Source: Lentzea albidocapillata
GTDB lineage: Bacteria > Actinomycetota > Actinomycetes > Mycobacteriales > Pseudonocardiaceae
Assembly: GCF_000719115.1 (NCBI RefSeq)
Contig: NZ_JOEA01000003.1
Span: 310,001-374,000 of the forward strand
Direction: 5' to 3'
Length of the DNA: 64,000 bases
Each line of letters starts with the position of its first letter. The first letter of the stretch is position 1. Both the position numbers and the translations under genes were made by a program. The notes under the pieces were generated by a model. It made no database searches and was not told the DNA's origin. It saw only the letters and a program-made list of their open reading frames with translations. This document shows, piece after piece, positions 48,949 through 58,041 of the stretch.

Positions 48949-50021
48949 GACGTCGCCTCCCGCCGACGTGCACCAGCCGCATGGCCGGCACCGCGGCCGT
49001 GGGCACGCGCGACGATCACGCCGTCCCGCACGCTGACCGCGGACTCGGTGTCGTCGCAGGGATCGGTGACACCGATCGCGGACGCCACCAGCGCGTCGTC
49101 GTCGAGCATCAGCCGGACGTGCTGCCAGACCTCGGGCGCGAACACCCGCCTCAGACAGCCGACGGCGTCCGTCACCCGGAGCCGGACGAGGCGCCCTGTC
49201 TCCTCCTGATCACCGGTGACGATGGCCAGCGTGACCTGTTCGCCGGGCTTCGCGGACCGCACAGCCTCCTCGGCCGCGCCGAGACGACTCGCGCCCAGCA
49301 CCACCACCAGTCCGTTCGCGAGGCCGACCCGCTCACCGCTGATCTGGTCGACGAGACCTTCGGGCGCGGTCCAGGCGTCCGCACACGTGCGCGCCGGGGC
49401 GACGTACGGCAGGTGCGGTGGCGCCCAGGTGTCCTCCAGGTCGATCTCGGCCATGTGCCTGCACGCGTGCGCGACGTCGAACGGGTCACCGAACCCCGGC
49501 GACGTCTCGGCCCGGTGACCGGCGCCGTCCAGCATCGTCAGCACCAGTTCCGCCAGCCGCACCCGCCGGGCCGGTGCACCCCGTTCGAGGGCGATGGCCA
49601 GCAGCAACGCCTCCAGCCGCGCGAGCTGCGCCAGCACGGCCGGACCGCGTTCGTCCTCGAAGACCCCGTCCAGCGACCGCAACTGCAGCCGCCCGCCCGG
49701 CGCCGCGTCGCCCACCAATGGCAACCGTTCGAGCCAGACCCTCGCGAACACCCCGAGCGCGTCGACTCGCGATGTCGGCGACACCGTCGCCTGCGGCTCA
49801 CCCCCAGACGCCTTCCCGACCAGGTCGATCAGCACCGCCAGGTACAGCGCCCGTTTGCTCGGGAAGTTCGAGTACACCGCCCCACGGGTCAGCTCCGCCC
49901 GTTCGGCGATCCGGTCGACCTTCGCCGGCACGAAACCGTGCTCGGCGAACTCCTCCCGTGCCGCCGCCAGCACCGCGGCACGCGTACGCGCCTGCTGCTG
50001 CACCCGAGTCAGCCGAACCAT
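48945..50021 (-). CDS. TetR-family regulator fused to a thioredoxin-like C-terminal domain
   Basis: 358 residues, far longer than the usual ~200. Residues ~5-60 are a TetR HTH (TRAAVLAAAREEFAEHGF; RIAERAELTRGAVYSNFPSK). A helical ligand domain follows to ~200. Residues ~220-340 look like a thioredoxin/peroxiredoxin-like fold (GLVVVLGASRLGAAEEAV; VTDPCDDTESAVSVRDGVIVARAHG) with no CxxC pair. GAGGAG before ATG 50021 fixes the start. A perfect 15-bp palindrome lies 27 nt upstream, likely its operator. Confidence 0.82.
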   Translation of the reverse strand: MVRLTRVQQQARTRAAVLAAAREEFAEHGFVPAKVDRIAERAELTRGAVYSNFPSKRALYLAVLIDLVGKASGGEPQATVSPTSRVDALGVFARVWLERLPLVGDAAPGGRLQLRSLDGVFEDERGPAVLAQLARLEALLLAIALERGAPARRVRLAELVLTMLDGAGHRAETSPGFGDPFDVAHACRHMAEIDLEDTWAPPHLPYVAPARTCADAWTAPEGLVDQISGERVGLANGLVVVLGASRLGAAEEAVRSAKPGEQVTLAIVTGDQEETGRLVRLRVTDAVGCLRRVFAPEVWQHVRLMLDDDALVASAIGVTDPCDDTESAVSVRDGVIVARAHGRGAGHAAGARRREATS

Positions 50022-50047
50022 CGCCACTCCTCGCCGAGCGCAATCGA

Positions 50048-50062
50048 GATGTTCTGAACATC
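50048..50062. promoter_or_regulatory. Palindromic operator upstream of the TetR fusion
   Basis: GATGTTC-T-GAACATC, a perfect 7+1+7 palindrome, 27 nt before the TetR ATG and just after a TAATCT -10-like element on the minus strand. Its place over the expected transcription start fits autorepression. Confidence 0.6.
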
Positions 50063-50120
50063 CAGATTACCTTAACGTCCGAGTTGCGGCTTGGCGGGAG
50101 CAGGTCCACACCCAGCGGGC

Positions 50121-52445
50121 TCAGCCCAGCACGCAGAGCAGTGAACAGGCCTTCGCGGACGACCACTCGCTGTACAGGCGGCCGGCACCGACCGGCGTGT
50201 ACTTCGCCTTCGCCTTGTTGGTCAAGGGGAACAGCGATAGCAACGCGTACGTCGAGCAGTGGACCACGTTCGACTCACCGGGCTGCAGCGTGAACGGCCC
50301 GGTCCGGCAGGCCGGTTCCACGTCGTCGACCACGTAGGCGTCGACGATCGGGATCGGGCCGTTGTTCGTCACGGTGACCCGCCAGTACGCGGTGGCGTTC
50401 AGCAGGCCGAGGACGCCCACGGGTGCTTGCTTCACCCACGGACCAGAGCCGCCCGCCTTGCAGTTGGCCGGCGTGTACGAACCGCAGATCTCCTTGTTCA
50501 CCAGCACGTTCGGCAGGCACGCGGTTCCTGGCGCGACCTGACGGGTCACCGTGTTGGACGAGAAGCCGCCGGTCGCGTCGGTCCCGTTCGCCGTGTTCGC
50601 GACGGACGTGACCGCGCACTCCGCGGAGATCGTGGTGCGGAAGCACATCTGTGGCGGGTCACCGTTGAACTCCACGGCCAGGGACGGCTGGTTGCCGCCG
50701 CCGAAGTCCGCGGCGTTGTTCAGCACGAGCGACGCGGTGAGCGTCAGCGAACCGGCGGTGACGCCGGTCAGGTCCACCGTGCCGTCCAGGGCGAACCCCG
50801 GTGTGGCAACAGGGTTCCCACCACCGTCCACGGCCTTCACTGTCGACGCGCCGAAGTTCACGTTCGCTGGTGTCATGCCGATGAGCCGTGCTTTGCTGTA
50901 AGTGGTGGTGTGCGGTTGTCCGTCGCAGTAGAACTGCGAGGGGTTGAGCGACACGGAGGCGCCGCTGCGAACGCAGGGCGACGCCCCCGTGTCAGGATCC
51001 AGTGAGAACAGCACGCCCGCGTCTCCCAGCCCGAGCAGACAGCCGGTGGGAGCGTCGTAGGCGTAGCCGTAATCTCTCGTGATGCCGTTGTTGACCGTCG
51101 GATGTGTGATGCGCGATGGCATTCCGGCGCACGACGTCCCGGTGCTCCAGTCGTGGCACACCGTCGCGCCCACGTACGGGCCGCTCCAGATACCGAAGTA
51201 GCTGCGCACGCGGTCTCCGGTGCGCACCACCTCCGGGGTGAACACCCAGGTGTGGCTCTCCAGCGCGCCCATGCCACCGGACAGCGGCGAACCGTCGATG
51301 GCGTAACAGGTGGTGACGTTCGTGGCTCCGGACGTGCTCGCGCACGCACCGGTCTCCTCACCCGTTGTGCTGTAAGCGGTGTAGGCGTTGTAGGTGTAGT
51401 TGGCCGGGGGGCCGAGCGTCTTCGGGGCCGGCCAGCCCGCGCACGCGCTCGTCGTACCGGGGTCGAAACAGCCCATCATGGGCACACCGCTGCCGTACAG
51501 CGACGACGACGCGAACAGCTTGCCTCCGGCGACGGCCAGCGCGCCGAGGTAGTAGCCGCCGTGGTCGGTGAACGGCACGATCGGCGCGTAGGGCTGGCCC
51601 CCGCACGGGCTCTGCGTGGCGGTCGTCCAGCACACCACGTGCCCGGAGTTCGCCACGCCGTAGAGGTTTCCGCCGACCTGGACGAGTCCCGCCATCTCGA
51701 ACGTCTGCCCGGTCCGGTTCATCAGCGGCCAGTAGCCGCAGTTGCCCGGCGCGGCGAGGTCGAGGCAGCCGACGCCGATCGAGGACGCCGTGGTGGCCGA
51801 GTAGTACACGCGGGCGGGGTTCGCCGGGTCGCGGACGTACTGCGGCGCGAGGGGGCTGGAGATGTCGCCCGTGTACCCCGTCCCGAGCGGGCCGGGCGCG
51901 GTGTTGAGCGGCTTCGGCCACGGACCGCCCGCACAGAGCGAGCTCGTCGCGAGATCGGTGCACACCAGCTTCGGATCGGTGAGACCCAGGTGGTGGTAGA
52001 CGTTCCACGCCTGCAGGCGCCCGTCCGGCGTGCGGTGCAGCATCGGGATGAAGCCGTCACCGCCGGTGCTGCTCGCGCTGGCCCGCACCGGCGGCGTCAG
52101 CACGCTGGAGAACGACTTGCCTCCGTTGCGCACGTCGGGGTGTGTGGCGGTGACCGGGTTGCCCTCGGTGCCGGTCCAGCCCGGCGGCACCTGCAGCGAG
52201 CCGGCCAGCAAGGTCTGGCCCGCGCCGATGGGGTCGGTGATCGAAGCGGCACCGTTGGCACCGTTCGGGTAGGACACGACCCAGGAGGCGACATCGCCGT
52301 GGGAGGCGGGATCGGACACGCCCTGCACGGACTTGGTGAGAGTGGACACGGGCGGCTGAGCGGCCACGGGTACTGCGGCGGTGAGCGTGCTGCCAGCGAG
52401 CACGCCCGCTAGCACCATCGCCGGCAAACGTCTTCGCACGAGCAT
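50121..52445 (-). CDS. Large secreted protein with DUF11-like C-terminal domain
   Basis: 774 residues. Signal peptide ~1-30 (ending AVPVAAQPP). The N-terminal part VQGVSDPASHGDVASWVVSY and C-terminal YWRVTVTNNGPIPIVDAYVV resemble DUF11-type repeat domains of surface proteins. The middle (~120-520) is Gly/Thr/Cys-rich with repeated blocks such as CAGGPWPKPL and CAGWPAPKTL, like a beta-propeller. The many Cys fit an extracellular protein. No LPxTG anchor or membrane tail. The 195 bp upstream hold no gene; a GTGCA-N9-TGCAC repeat lies near 52533. Confidence 0.8.
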   Translation of the reverse strand: MLVRRRLPAMVLAGVLAGSTLTAAVPVAAQPPVSTLTKSVQGVSDPASHGDVASWVVSYPNGANGAASITDPIGAGQTLLAGSLQVPPGWTGTEGNPVTATHPDVRNGGKSFSSVLTPPVRASASSTGGDGFIPMLHRTPDGRLQAWNVYHHLGLTDPKLVCTDLATSSLCAGGPWPKPLNTAPGPLGTGYTGDISSPLAPQYVRDPANPARVYYSATTASSIGVGCLDLAAPGNCGYWPLMNRTGQTFEMAGLVQVGGNLYGVANSGHVVCWTTATQSPCGGQPYAPIVPFTDHGGYYLGALAVAGGKLFASSSLYGSGVPMMGCFDPGTTSACAGWPAPKTLGPPANYTYNAYTAYSTTGEETGACASTSGATNVTTCYAIDGSPLSGGMGALESHTWVFTPEVVRTGDRVRSYFGIWSGPYVGATVCHDWSTGTSCAGMPSRITHPTVNNGITRDYGYAYDAPTGCLLGLGDAGVLFSLDPDTGASPCVRSGASVSLNPSQFYCDGQPHTTTYSKARLIGMTPANVNFGASTVKAVDGGGNPVATPGFALDGTVDLTGVTAGSLTLTASLVLNNAADFGGGNQPSLAVEFNGDPPQMCFRTTISAECAVTSVANTANGTDATGGFSSNTVTRQVAPGTACLPNVLVNKEICGSYTPANCKAGGSGPWVKQAPVGVLGLLNATAYWRVTVTNNGPIPIVDAYVVDDVEPACRTGPFTLQPGESNVVHCSTYALLSLFPLTNKAKAKYTPVGAGRLYSEWSSAKACSLLCVLG

Positions 52446-52640
52446 GATCCCTTCGGTGGCGGGTTCGTTCGGGAACTGACCGCCGACGCTAGGGACGTCC
52501 TCTGTGCGGGAAAAACCCCCTCACCCGCGTGCACGTGATGTCTGCACCATCAGACCAATGTGCGAATGCTGAACATGTGACCGGACAAGAGATTCCATTT
52601 CGTTGCCGAATCAAGTTTCACCTGAACGCCACTGAAACGC

Positions 52641-55013
52641 CTATGCGAGAAGCGAATGCTCGCGGTGCGGGGTCCAGCGCAGGTGCACGGTGCGGTCGGG
52701 CGGGTCGGCTCGCAGCAGGGACAACCGCGGCCGGACGGCGTCGGTGCGCGCGGACGGCGGCTTGCGGCTGCCGGCGCGGTACTGGACCGGCCACTCGGCC
52801 CGGTAGCCCTGTTCGGCCGCCGCGTGCAGCGTCCAGTGCGGGTCGTACAGGTGCGTGCGCCCGATCGCGCACAGGTCCGCGCGGCCCGCCAGCAGGATGG
52901 AGTTGACGTCGTCGTAGGAGGCGATGGCGCCGACCGCGATGACGGCCGCGCCCGTGACCTCGTGGCGGATGCGGTCCGCGAACGGCGTCTGGTAGCTGCG
53001 GCCGTACGCAGGGCGCTCGTCCGCCGTGACCTGGCCGGTGGAGACGTCGATCGCGTCCGCGCCGTGGGCGACGAACGCGCGGGCGATCTCCACGGCGTCG
53101 TGCTCGGTGTTGCCGCCGTCGACCCAGTCGGTCGCAGAGATGCGCACGATCATCGGGCGCTCGGCCGGCCACACGGCACGGACGGCGTCGAACACTTCCA
53201 GGGGGAACCTCAGCCGGTTGGCCAGCGAACCGGCGTACTCGTCCGTGCGCTGGTTCGCGATCGGTGAGAGGAACGAGGACAACAGATAGCCGTGCGCGCA
53301 GTGCAGTTCGAGCAGGTCGAACCCTGCTTCGGCACCACGTTCCGCAGCCGCGACGAACTCCGCGGTGATCCGGTCCAGATCCTCGCGAGCGGCCTCGGCG
53401 GGGATCGGCGATCCGGGGCCGTACGGCAGCGGAGATGGGCCGATGACGTCCCAGTTGCCCTCGGGCAGCGGTTCGTCCATGCCCTCCCACATCAGGCGGG
53501 TGGAGCCCTTGCGGCCGGAGTGGCCGAGTTGCAGGCCGATGCGGGCGGTGCTCCGCTCGTGCGCGAAGGCCACGATCCGGGCCCAGGAGTCGCGCTGCTC
53601 GTCGGTCCACATACCGGTGCAGCCGGGCGTGATGCGGCCCTCGGACGAGACGCAGACCATTTCGGTCATCACCAGTCCCGCGCCGCCCATGGCCTTCGAC
53701 CCCAGGTGGACGAGGTGGAAGTCGCCCGGCACGCCGTCGACGGCGGAGTACATGTCCATCGCCGAGACGATCACGCGGTTCTTGAGTTCCAGCTGTCCCA
53801 GGCGGAACGGCTGGAACATCGCCGGGGCCGTGCTCCGGAGTCCCTGGGAGGCGGCGAAGGCGGCGTCGACGCGGTCGGCGAACTCCGGGTCGCGGGTGCG
53901 CAGGTTGTCGTAGGTGATCCGGCGCGAGCGCGTGAGCAGGTTGAAGCAGAACCGGGTCGGCTCCTGCTCCGCGTACATGCCGATGTTCTCGAACCACTCC
54001 AGGGACGCCTGGGCAGCCCGCTGGGTCGACTCGACGACGGGGCGCCGCTCGGTCTCGTAGGCCGTCAGCGCGGTCTCGACGTCACGGTGTTCGTGCAGGC
54101 ACGCGGCGAGGGCGAGCGAGTCCTCCATCGCGAGTTTGGTGCCCGAGCCGATCGAGAAGTGCGCGGTGTGCGCGGCGTCGCCCACGAGGACGACGTTGCC
54201 GTGGTGCCACCGTTCATTGCGCACGGTGGTGAAGCTGAGCCACTTCGAGTTGTTGGCGAACACCTGGTGGCCGGCCAGCTCCTCCGCGAACAGCTCGCGG
54301 ATCCGCTGGACGGCGTGTTCGTCCGAGACACCCGGCGCGAACTCCTGGGCGGTGTCGAAACCGGCGCGGCGCCACACGTCCTCGTGCATCTCGACGATGA
54401 ACGTGGAACCGCTGTCGGAGTAGGGATAGCCGTGGACCTGCATGGTCCCCCACGGCGTGTCCTTGATGAAGAACTGGAACGCCTCGAAGACCAGATCCGT
54501 GCCGAGCCACATGTACTTGTTGCGGCGCGGGTCCACAGTGGAACGGAAGACGTCCGGGAAGGACTGCCGCACCAGCGAGTTGACGCCGTCCGCGCCGACC
54601 ACGAGGTCATGTGACGCGCTCAGGACTTCCGCGGCGGGCGCGGGCGTCGAGAAGTGCACGACCACGCCGAGATCGCGGCACCGCCGCTGGAGGAGACCGA
54701 GCAGTTCCTTGCGGCTCATCGCGGCGAACCCCTGCCCGCCCACGGTGTGGCTCTCGCCGCGGTAGTGGATGTCGATGTCCGTCCAGCGCGCGAACCGGCG
54801 TGACATTGCCTCGGCGAACTCCGGGTCGGCGTTCTCGATCCCGCCGAGCGTCTCGTCGGAGAACACCACGCCGAAGCCGAACGTCACGTCGGCAGCGTCG
54901 CGTTCCCAGATGGTGACATCATGCGAAGGGTCGAGCTGTTTCATCAGCGCGGCGAGGTAGAGCCCACCGGGGCCGCCTCCGACGATCGCGATCTTTCTGG
55001 CTGCGATCCTCAT
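52641..55013 (-). CDS. Bifunctional aryl-CoA 5-hydroxylase / old-yellow-enzyme reductase (salicylyl-CoA or 2-aminobenzoyl-CoA type)
   Basis: 790 residues, two flavoprotein halves. Residues ~1-390 are a class A FAD monooxygenase: IAIVGGGPGGLYLAALMKQ, VVGADGVNSLVRQ, VVLVGDAAHTAHFSIGSGTK. Residues ~400-770 are an OYE barrel: FRLGQLELKNRVIVSAMD, LELHCAHGYLLSSFLSP, RTDEYAGSLANR. The same fusion is seen in 2-aminobenzoyl-CoA monooxygenase/reductase, and databases call such proteins salicylyl-CoA 5-hydroxylase/oxidoreductase. It should hydroxylate an aryl-CoA at C5 and may reduce the ring. ATG 55013 overlaps the ligase stop (ATGA). Last gene of its operon. Confidence 0.9.
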   Translation of the reverse strand: MRIAARKIAIVGGGPGGLYLAALMKQLDPSHDVTIWERDAADVTFGFGVVFSDETLGGIENADPEFAEAMSRRFARWTDIDIHYRGESHTVGGQGFAAMSRKELLGLLQRRCRDLGVVVHFSTPAPAAEVLSASHDLVVGADGVNSLVRQSFPDVFRSTVDPRRNKYMWLGTDLVFEAFQFFIKDTPWGTMQVHGYPYSDSGSTFIVEMHEDVWRRAGFDTAQEFAPGVSDEHAVQRIRELFAEELAGHQVFANNSKWLSFTTVRNERWHHGNVVLVGDAAHTAHFSIGSGTKLAMEDSLALAACLHEHRDVETALTAYETERRPVVESTQRAAQASLEWFENIGMYAEQEPTRFCFNLLTRSRRITYDNLRTRDPEFADRVDAAFAASQGLRSTAPAMFQPFRLGQLELKNRVIVSAMDMYSAVDGVPGDFHLVHLGSKAMGGAGLVMTEMVCVSSEGRITPGCTGMWTDEQRDSWARIVAFAHERSTARIGLQLGHSGRKGSTRLMWEGMDEPLPEGNWDVIGPSPLPYGPGSPIPAEAAREDLDRITAEFVAAAERGAEAGFDLLELHCAHGYLLSSFLSPIANQRTDEYAGSLANRLRFPLEVFDAVRAVWPAERPMIVRISATDWVDGGNTEHDAVEIARAFVAHGADAIDVSTGQVTADERPAYGRSYQTPFADRIRHEVTGAAVIAVGAIASYDDVNSILLAGRADLCAIGRTHLYDPHWTLHAAAEQGYRAEWPVQYRAGSRKPPSARTDAVRPRLSLLRADPPDRTVHLRWTPHREHSLLA

Positions 55014-56596
55014 GTCAGCACCTCGTCCTCGACGATCTTGCGGAGTGCGAAGCGCTGCAGCTTGCCGCTGGCGTTGCGCGGCAACGACGTGCGGAACCGC
55101 ACCTCGCGCGGGTACTTGTAGGGCGCGATGGTCCGCTTCACGTGGTCCTGGATCTCCCTGGCCTTCGCGTCGGAGCCCGGCACGCCGTCGCGCAGCACCA
55201 CGAAGGCGCAGACGACCGCGCCGCGTTCGTCGTCGGGCTTGGCGACGACAGCGGACTCCAGCACGTCCGGGTGGGTGTCGATGGCCTCCTCGACCTCGGG
55301 GCCGCCGATGTTGTAGCCGGAGGAGACGATCATGTGGTCGCTGCGGGCGTGGTAGTGGAAGTAGCCGTCCTCGTCGCGGTGGAAGACGTCACCGGTGACG
55401 TTCCAGCCGTCCACCACGTAGTCCTTCTGCCGCTCGTCGTCGAGGTAGCGGCAGCCGACGGGGCCGATCACGCCGAGGCGTCCCTGCTCGCCGGGGCCGA
55501 GTTCCTCGCCGTCGGGGCCGAGCACGGTGGCGCGGTAGCCCGGCACCGGTTTGCCGGTGGAGCCGGGCCGGATGTCGTCACCGGCGGCAGAGATGAAGAT
55601 GTGCAACAGCTCCGTGGCGCCGATGCCGTCGATCACCTTCAGCCCCAGCCGATCCCGCAGCCGTTGCCAGGTCTCCTGGGGGATGTGCTCGCCGGCCGAC
55701 ACCGCGGTCCGCAGGCCGCCGAGCTTCGCCTCGATGCCCTCGCGCAGGATCGCCTTGTACGCGGTCGGCGCCGTCGCGAGCACCGTGACTCCGTGCTGTT
55801 GCACGAGGTCCGCGACCTGGGCGGGCGTGGCGGCCTCGGTCAGCAGGGCGCAGGCACCGGCCCGCAGCGGGAAGACGACGAGCATGCCCAGGCCGAACGT
55901 GAAGGCGAACGGGGCGGTGCAGGCGACGACGTCGTCCTCGGTCAGCCGCAGCACGTGCCGGCCGAAGGTGTTGTCGATGGACAGGACGTCGCGGTGGAAG
56001 TGCGCGGTGATCTTCGGTGTGCCGGTGCTGCCGGACGTCGGCGCCAGCAACGCCACGTCGTCGGCGGCGGTGTCCACGGCGGTGAACTGCCCCGACCTGG
56101 TCGCGGCGAGCACCTGGAGGTCGTCGTAGTCCACCACGGTCAGCGACGGCAGGTCTCGGACGTCCTCCGTGAACCGCTGGTCCACCAACGCGATCGACGG
56201 ACGGGTGCGCTCGACGATCGGCGCGAGTTCGCGGGTCCTCAACGCGGCCATGGTCGTCACCACGACACCGCCCGCCTTGAGGACGCCGAGCCACGCGGCC
56301 ACGGTCCACGGGTTGTTGGGCGAGCGGAGCAGAACCCGTTGTCCTGGAACGAGACCGAGCTCTTCGGTCAGCACCTGGGCCACCTGGTTCGCGCGGGTCA
56401 GCAACTCGCCGTAGGACCACGTCTCCCCCGCCGGCGTGCGCAGCGCGGGGCGGTCGGGGCCGAACCTCGCCACCGGGACGTCGATGAGCTCGGTGGCGGC
56501 GTTGAGCCGGGCCGGGTAGTCCAGTTCCGGCGTCGTGAACTCGATGGCAGGCCACAGCGCCGCGGGAGGTAAGTGGTCGCGAGCGAAGGTGTCCAT
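55010..56596 (-). CDS. Aryl-CoA ligase (benzoate/2-aminobenzoate-CoA ligase family)
   Basis: 528 residues. AMP-binding P-loop LAPTSGSTGTPKITAHF (~195), IDGIGATELLHIFIS (~330), and the C-terminal SDHMIVSSGYNIGGPEVEEA with lysine in PRNASGKLQR. Closest in look to benzoate- and 2-aminobenzoate-CoA ligases. It forms the aryl-CoA substrate of the next enzyme; ATGA overlap with that gene shows close coupling. ATG 56596 is 9 nt after AAGGA. Substrate is inferred from neighbours, not read from the pocket. Confidence 0.9.
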   Translation of the reverse strand: MDTFARDHLPPAALWPAIEFTTPELDYPARLNAATELIDVPVARFGPDRPALRTPAGETWSYGELLTRANQVAQVLTEELGLVPGQRVLLRSPNNPWTVAAWLGVLKAGGVVVTTMAALRTRELAPIVERTRPSIALVDQRFTEDVRDLPSLTVVDYDDLQVLAATRSGQFTAVDTAADDVALLAPTSGSTGTPKITAHFHRDVLSIDNTFGRHVLRLTEDDVVACTAPFAFTFGLGMLVVFPLRAGACALLTEAATPAQVADLVQQHGVTVLATAPTAYKAILREGIEAKLGGLRTAVSAGEHIPQETWQRLRDRLGLKVIDGIGATELLHIFISAAGDDIRPGSTGKPVPGYRATVLGPDGEELGPGEQGRLGVIGPVGCRYLDDERQKDYVVDGWNVTGDVFHRDEDGYFHYHARSDHMIVSSGYNIGGPEVEEAIDTHPDVLESAVVAKPDDERGAVVCAFVVLRDGVPGSDAKAREIQDHVKRTIAPYKYPREVRFRTSLPRNASGKLQRFALRKIVEDEVLT

Positions 56597-56622
56597 GGGT
56601 GAAGTCCTTCCCGGGCGGCGGG

Positions 56623-57522
56623 TCAGGAAGCGCGGATCATGCCCTCCTGGGCAACGGTGGCGAGGTGGAGGCCATCGCGGGTGAAGAAGCGGCCGTGGCC
56701 GAGTCCCCGGCCCGCGTCGGCGGCGACGGCCTCCTGCACGTAGAGGAGCCAGTCGTCGATCGGACCCTCGCGGTGGAACCACATCGCGTGGTCGAGGCTC
56801 GCGGTGACGAGGCCCGGCCGGGCCCACGGCAGGTCGAGGACCCGCAGGACGGGCTCGAGGATCGTGTAGTCGCAGACGTAGGCCAGTGCGGCGAGGTCAC
56901 GCTGGGCGTCGGTCAGGCCGTCGACCGGGCGCAGCGCGTCGAACGGCTTGATCCACACGGCCTGGTGCGGGACCTTCTCGCCTTCGACCGCGAGGTAGAC
57001 CGGGCCGGGCGCGTGCCGCATGTCGAAGCTGCGGCCGCCGGACCAGTAGGCCTTCGACTCCTCGGTCATCGAACCGCCGGAGCGTCCCGCGAGGAAGTCC
57101 GCGGAGCTTTCCAGCTCGTCCGGGCCTGGCAGGTCGCCGGTGAACTCGGTCCGATACCCGCCGCCCGGCTCGCCCGCGGCGAAGTTCGCGAGGCAGGCGT
57201 AGAGGGGCTTGCCGTTCTGGTAGCCGCGGACCTGCCGGGTGCTGTAGCCGCGGCCGTCGCGCAGCAGCTCGACCTCGTACCGCACCTGGGCGCCGATGTC
57301 GGCCGGGCGCAGGAAGTAGCTGTGCATCGAGTGCAGCGTCTTGCCGTCCGTCACCGAACGCATGGCGGCGGCTGCGGCTGCGGCGACCAGGTCCCCGCCG
57401 TAGGCCTTGGGCCACGGGCAGGGCTGGGTGACGGCGGTGAAGGCGAGGTCGAAGTGCTCCGGATCGGCCTTCTCCAGCGCGATGGCCTCGGTGAAGATCG
57501 CCGAAGTCGGCACGGGCGTCAT
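56623..57522 (-). CDS. Acyl-CoA thioesterase, TesB/double-hotdog type
   Basis: 299 residues. KAYGGDLVAAAAAAAMRSV and HSMHSYFLRPADIGAQVRYEV (first hotdog), TASLDHAMWFHREGPIDDWL (second hotdog) match the TesB family. In this operon it probably frees the hydroxylated aromatic acid from CoA before ring cleavage. ATG 57522 overlaps the cupin stop (ATGA), and the ligase follows 26 bp after its stop. Confidence 0.88.
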   Translation of the reverse strand: MTPVPTSAIFTEAIALEKADPEHFDLAFTAVTQPCPWPKAYGGDLVAAAAAAAMRSVTDGKTLHSMHSYFLRPADIGAQVRYEVELLRDGRGYSTRQVRGYQNGKPLYACLANFAAGEPGGGYRTEFTGDLPGPDELESSADFLAGRSGGSMTEESKAYWSGGRSFDMRHAPGPVYLAVEGEKVPHQAVWIKPFDALRPVDGLTDAQRDLAALAYVCDYTILEPVLRVLDLPWARPGLVTASLDHAMWFHREGPIDDWLLYVQEAVAADAGRGLGHGRFFTRDGLHLATVAQEGMIRAS

Positions 57523-58001
57523 CGGCTCAGCCAGTCGCGCAGGTCCTCGTCCGGCACGTCGTCGAGGTTCACGACGATGTTCTCCGGCGTCCGCGTGGTC
57601 ATCCACGTGAGCGACTTGTTGCGGTCGAGGTTGCACTCGATGTGCGGCATGAACGGCGGCACGAACACCCAGTCACCCTCCTCCATGTCGACGTAGTCCT
57701 CGAACTTCTCCCCGAAGTAGATTCGCGCCCGGCCGGACAGCACGTAGCCGCCGGTCTCGGCCTCGCCGTGGTGGTGGGTGACCGAGCGGTAGCCCGGTTC
57801 GTTGGTGACCTTCCCGAACCACAGCTTCGTCGCCGGGGTGTGCTGGATGCTCACCCCCGAGATCCGGATCGCACCGCCGGAGTTCGCGGTGTCCGGGTTC
57901 TCGGCACCGCCGCGCGTCACGACCGGCGCGACCAGGCCGCTGGGCAGCCGGTACATCGAGTTGTCGCCGTCGAGCTGGTACTTGCTCAGGTCGGGCTCCA
58001 T
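57519..58001 (-). CDS. Single-domain cupin, possible ring-cleavage dioxygenase
   Basis: 160 residues, one cupin barrel. Motif 1 SVTHHHGEAETGGYVLSG keeps the H-x-H-x3-E metal ligands; motif 2 VFVPPFMPHIECN keeps the second His. It is much shorter than gentisate 1,2-dioxygenase (~340) and near the size of 3-hydroxyanthranilate dioxygenase. As first gene of an aryl-CoA operon with no other dioxygenase, it is the best candidate for opening the ring; isomerase or storage roles cannot be excluded. ATG 58001 is at the predicted transcription start, so the mRNA is probably leaderless. Confidence 0.85.
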   Translation of the reverse strand: MEPDLSKYQLDGDNSMYRLPSGLVAPVVTRGGAENPDTANSGGAIRISGVSIQHTPATKLWFGKVTNEPGYRSVTHHHGEAETGGYVLSGRARIYFGEKFEDYVDMEEGDWVFVPPFMPHIECNLDRNKSLTWMTTRTPENIVVNLDDVPDEDLRDWLSR

Positions 58002-58008
58002 ATCTCGT

Positions 58009-58036
58009 ATTCTTCACGACCGTCAGATAGTGTCAA
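58009..58036 (-). promoter_or_regulatory. Promoter of the cupin operon
   Basis: On the minus strand a perfect TTGACA (58036-58031), 16 nt, and AAGAAT (58014-58009), 7-8 nt before the cupin ATG at 58001. This leaves no room for a leader. The whole divergent gap to ridA is 40 bp (58002-58041); GTATT/AATAC arms (58007-58011, 58035-58039) frame it and could bind PaaX. Confidence 0.6.
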
Positions 58037-58041
58037 TACTC

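Noticed and set aside
52641..58001. Reading the cluster as a standard salicylate-gentisate operon
   Set aside because: There is no gentisate 1,2-dioxygenase of normal size and no maleylpyruvate isomerase, and RidA has no role there. It remains the main alternative.
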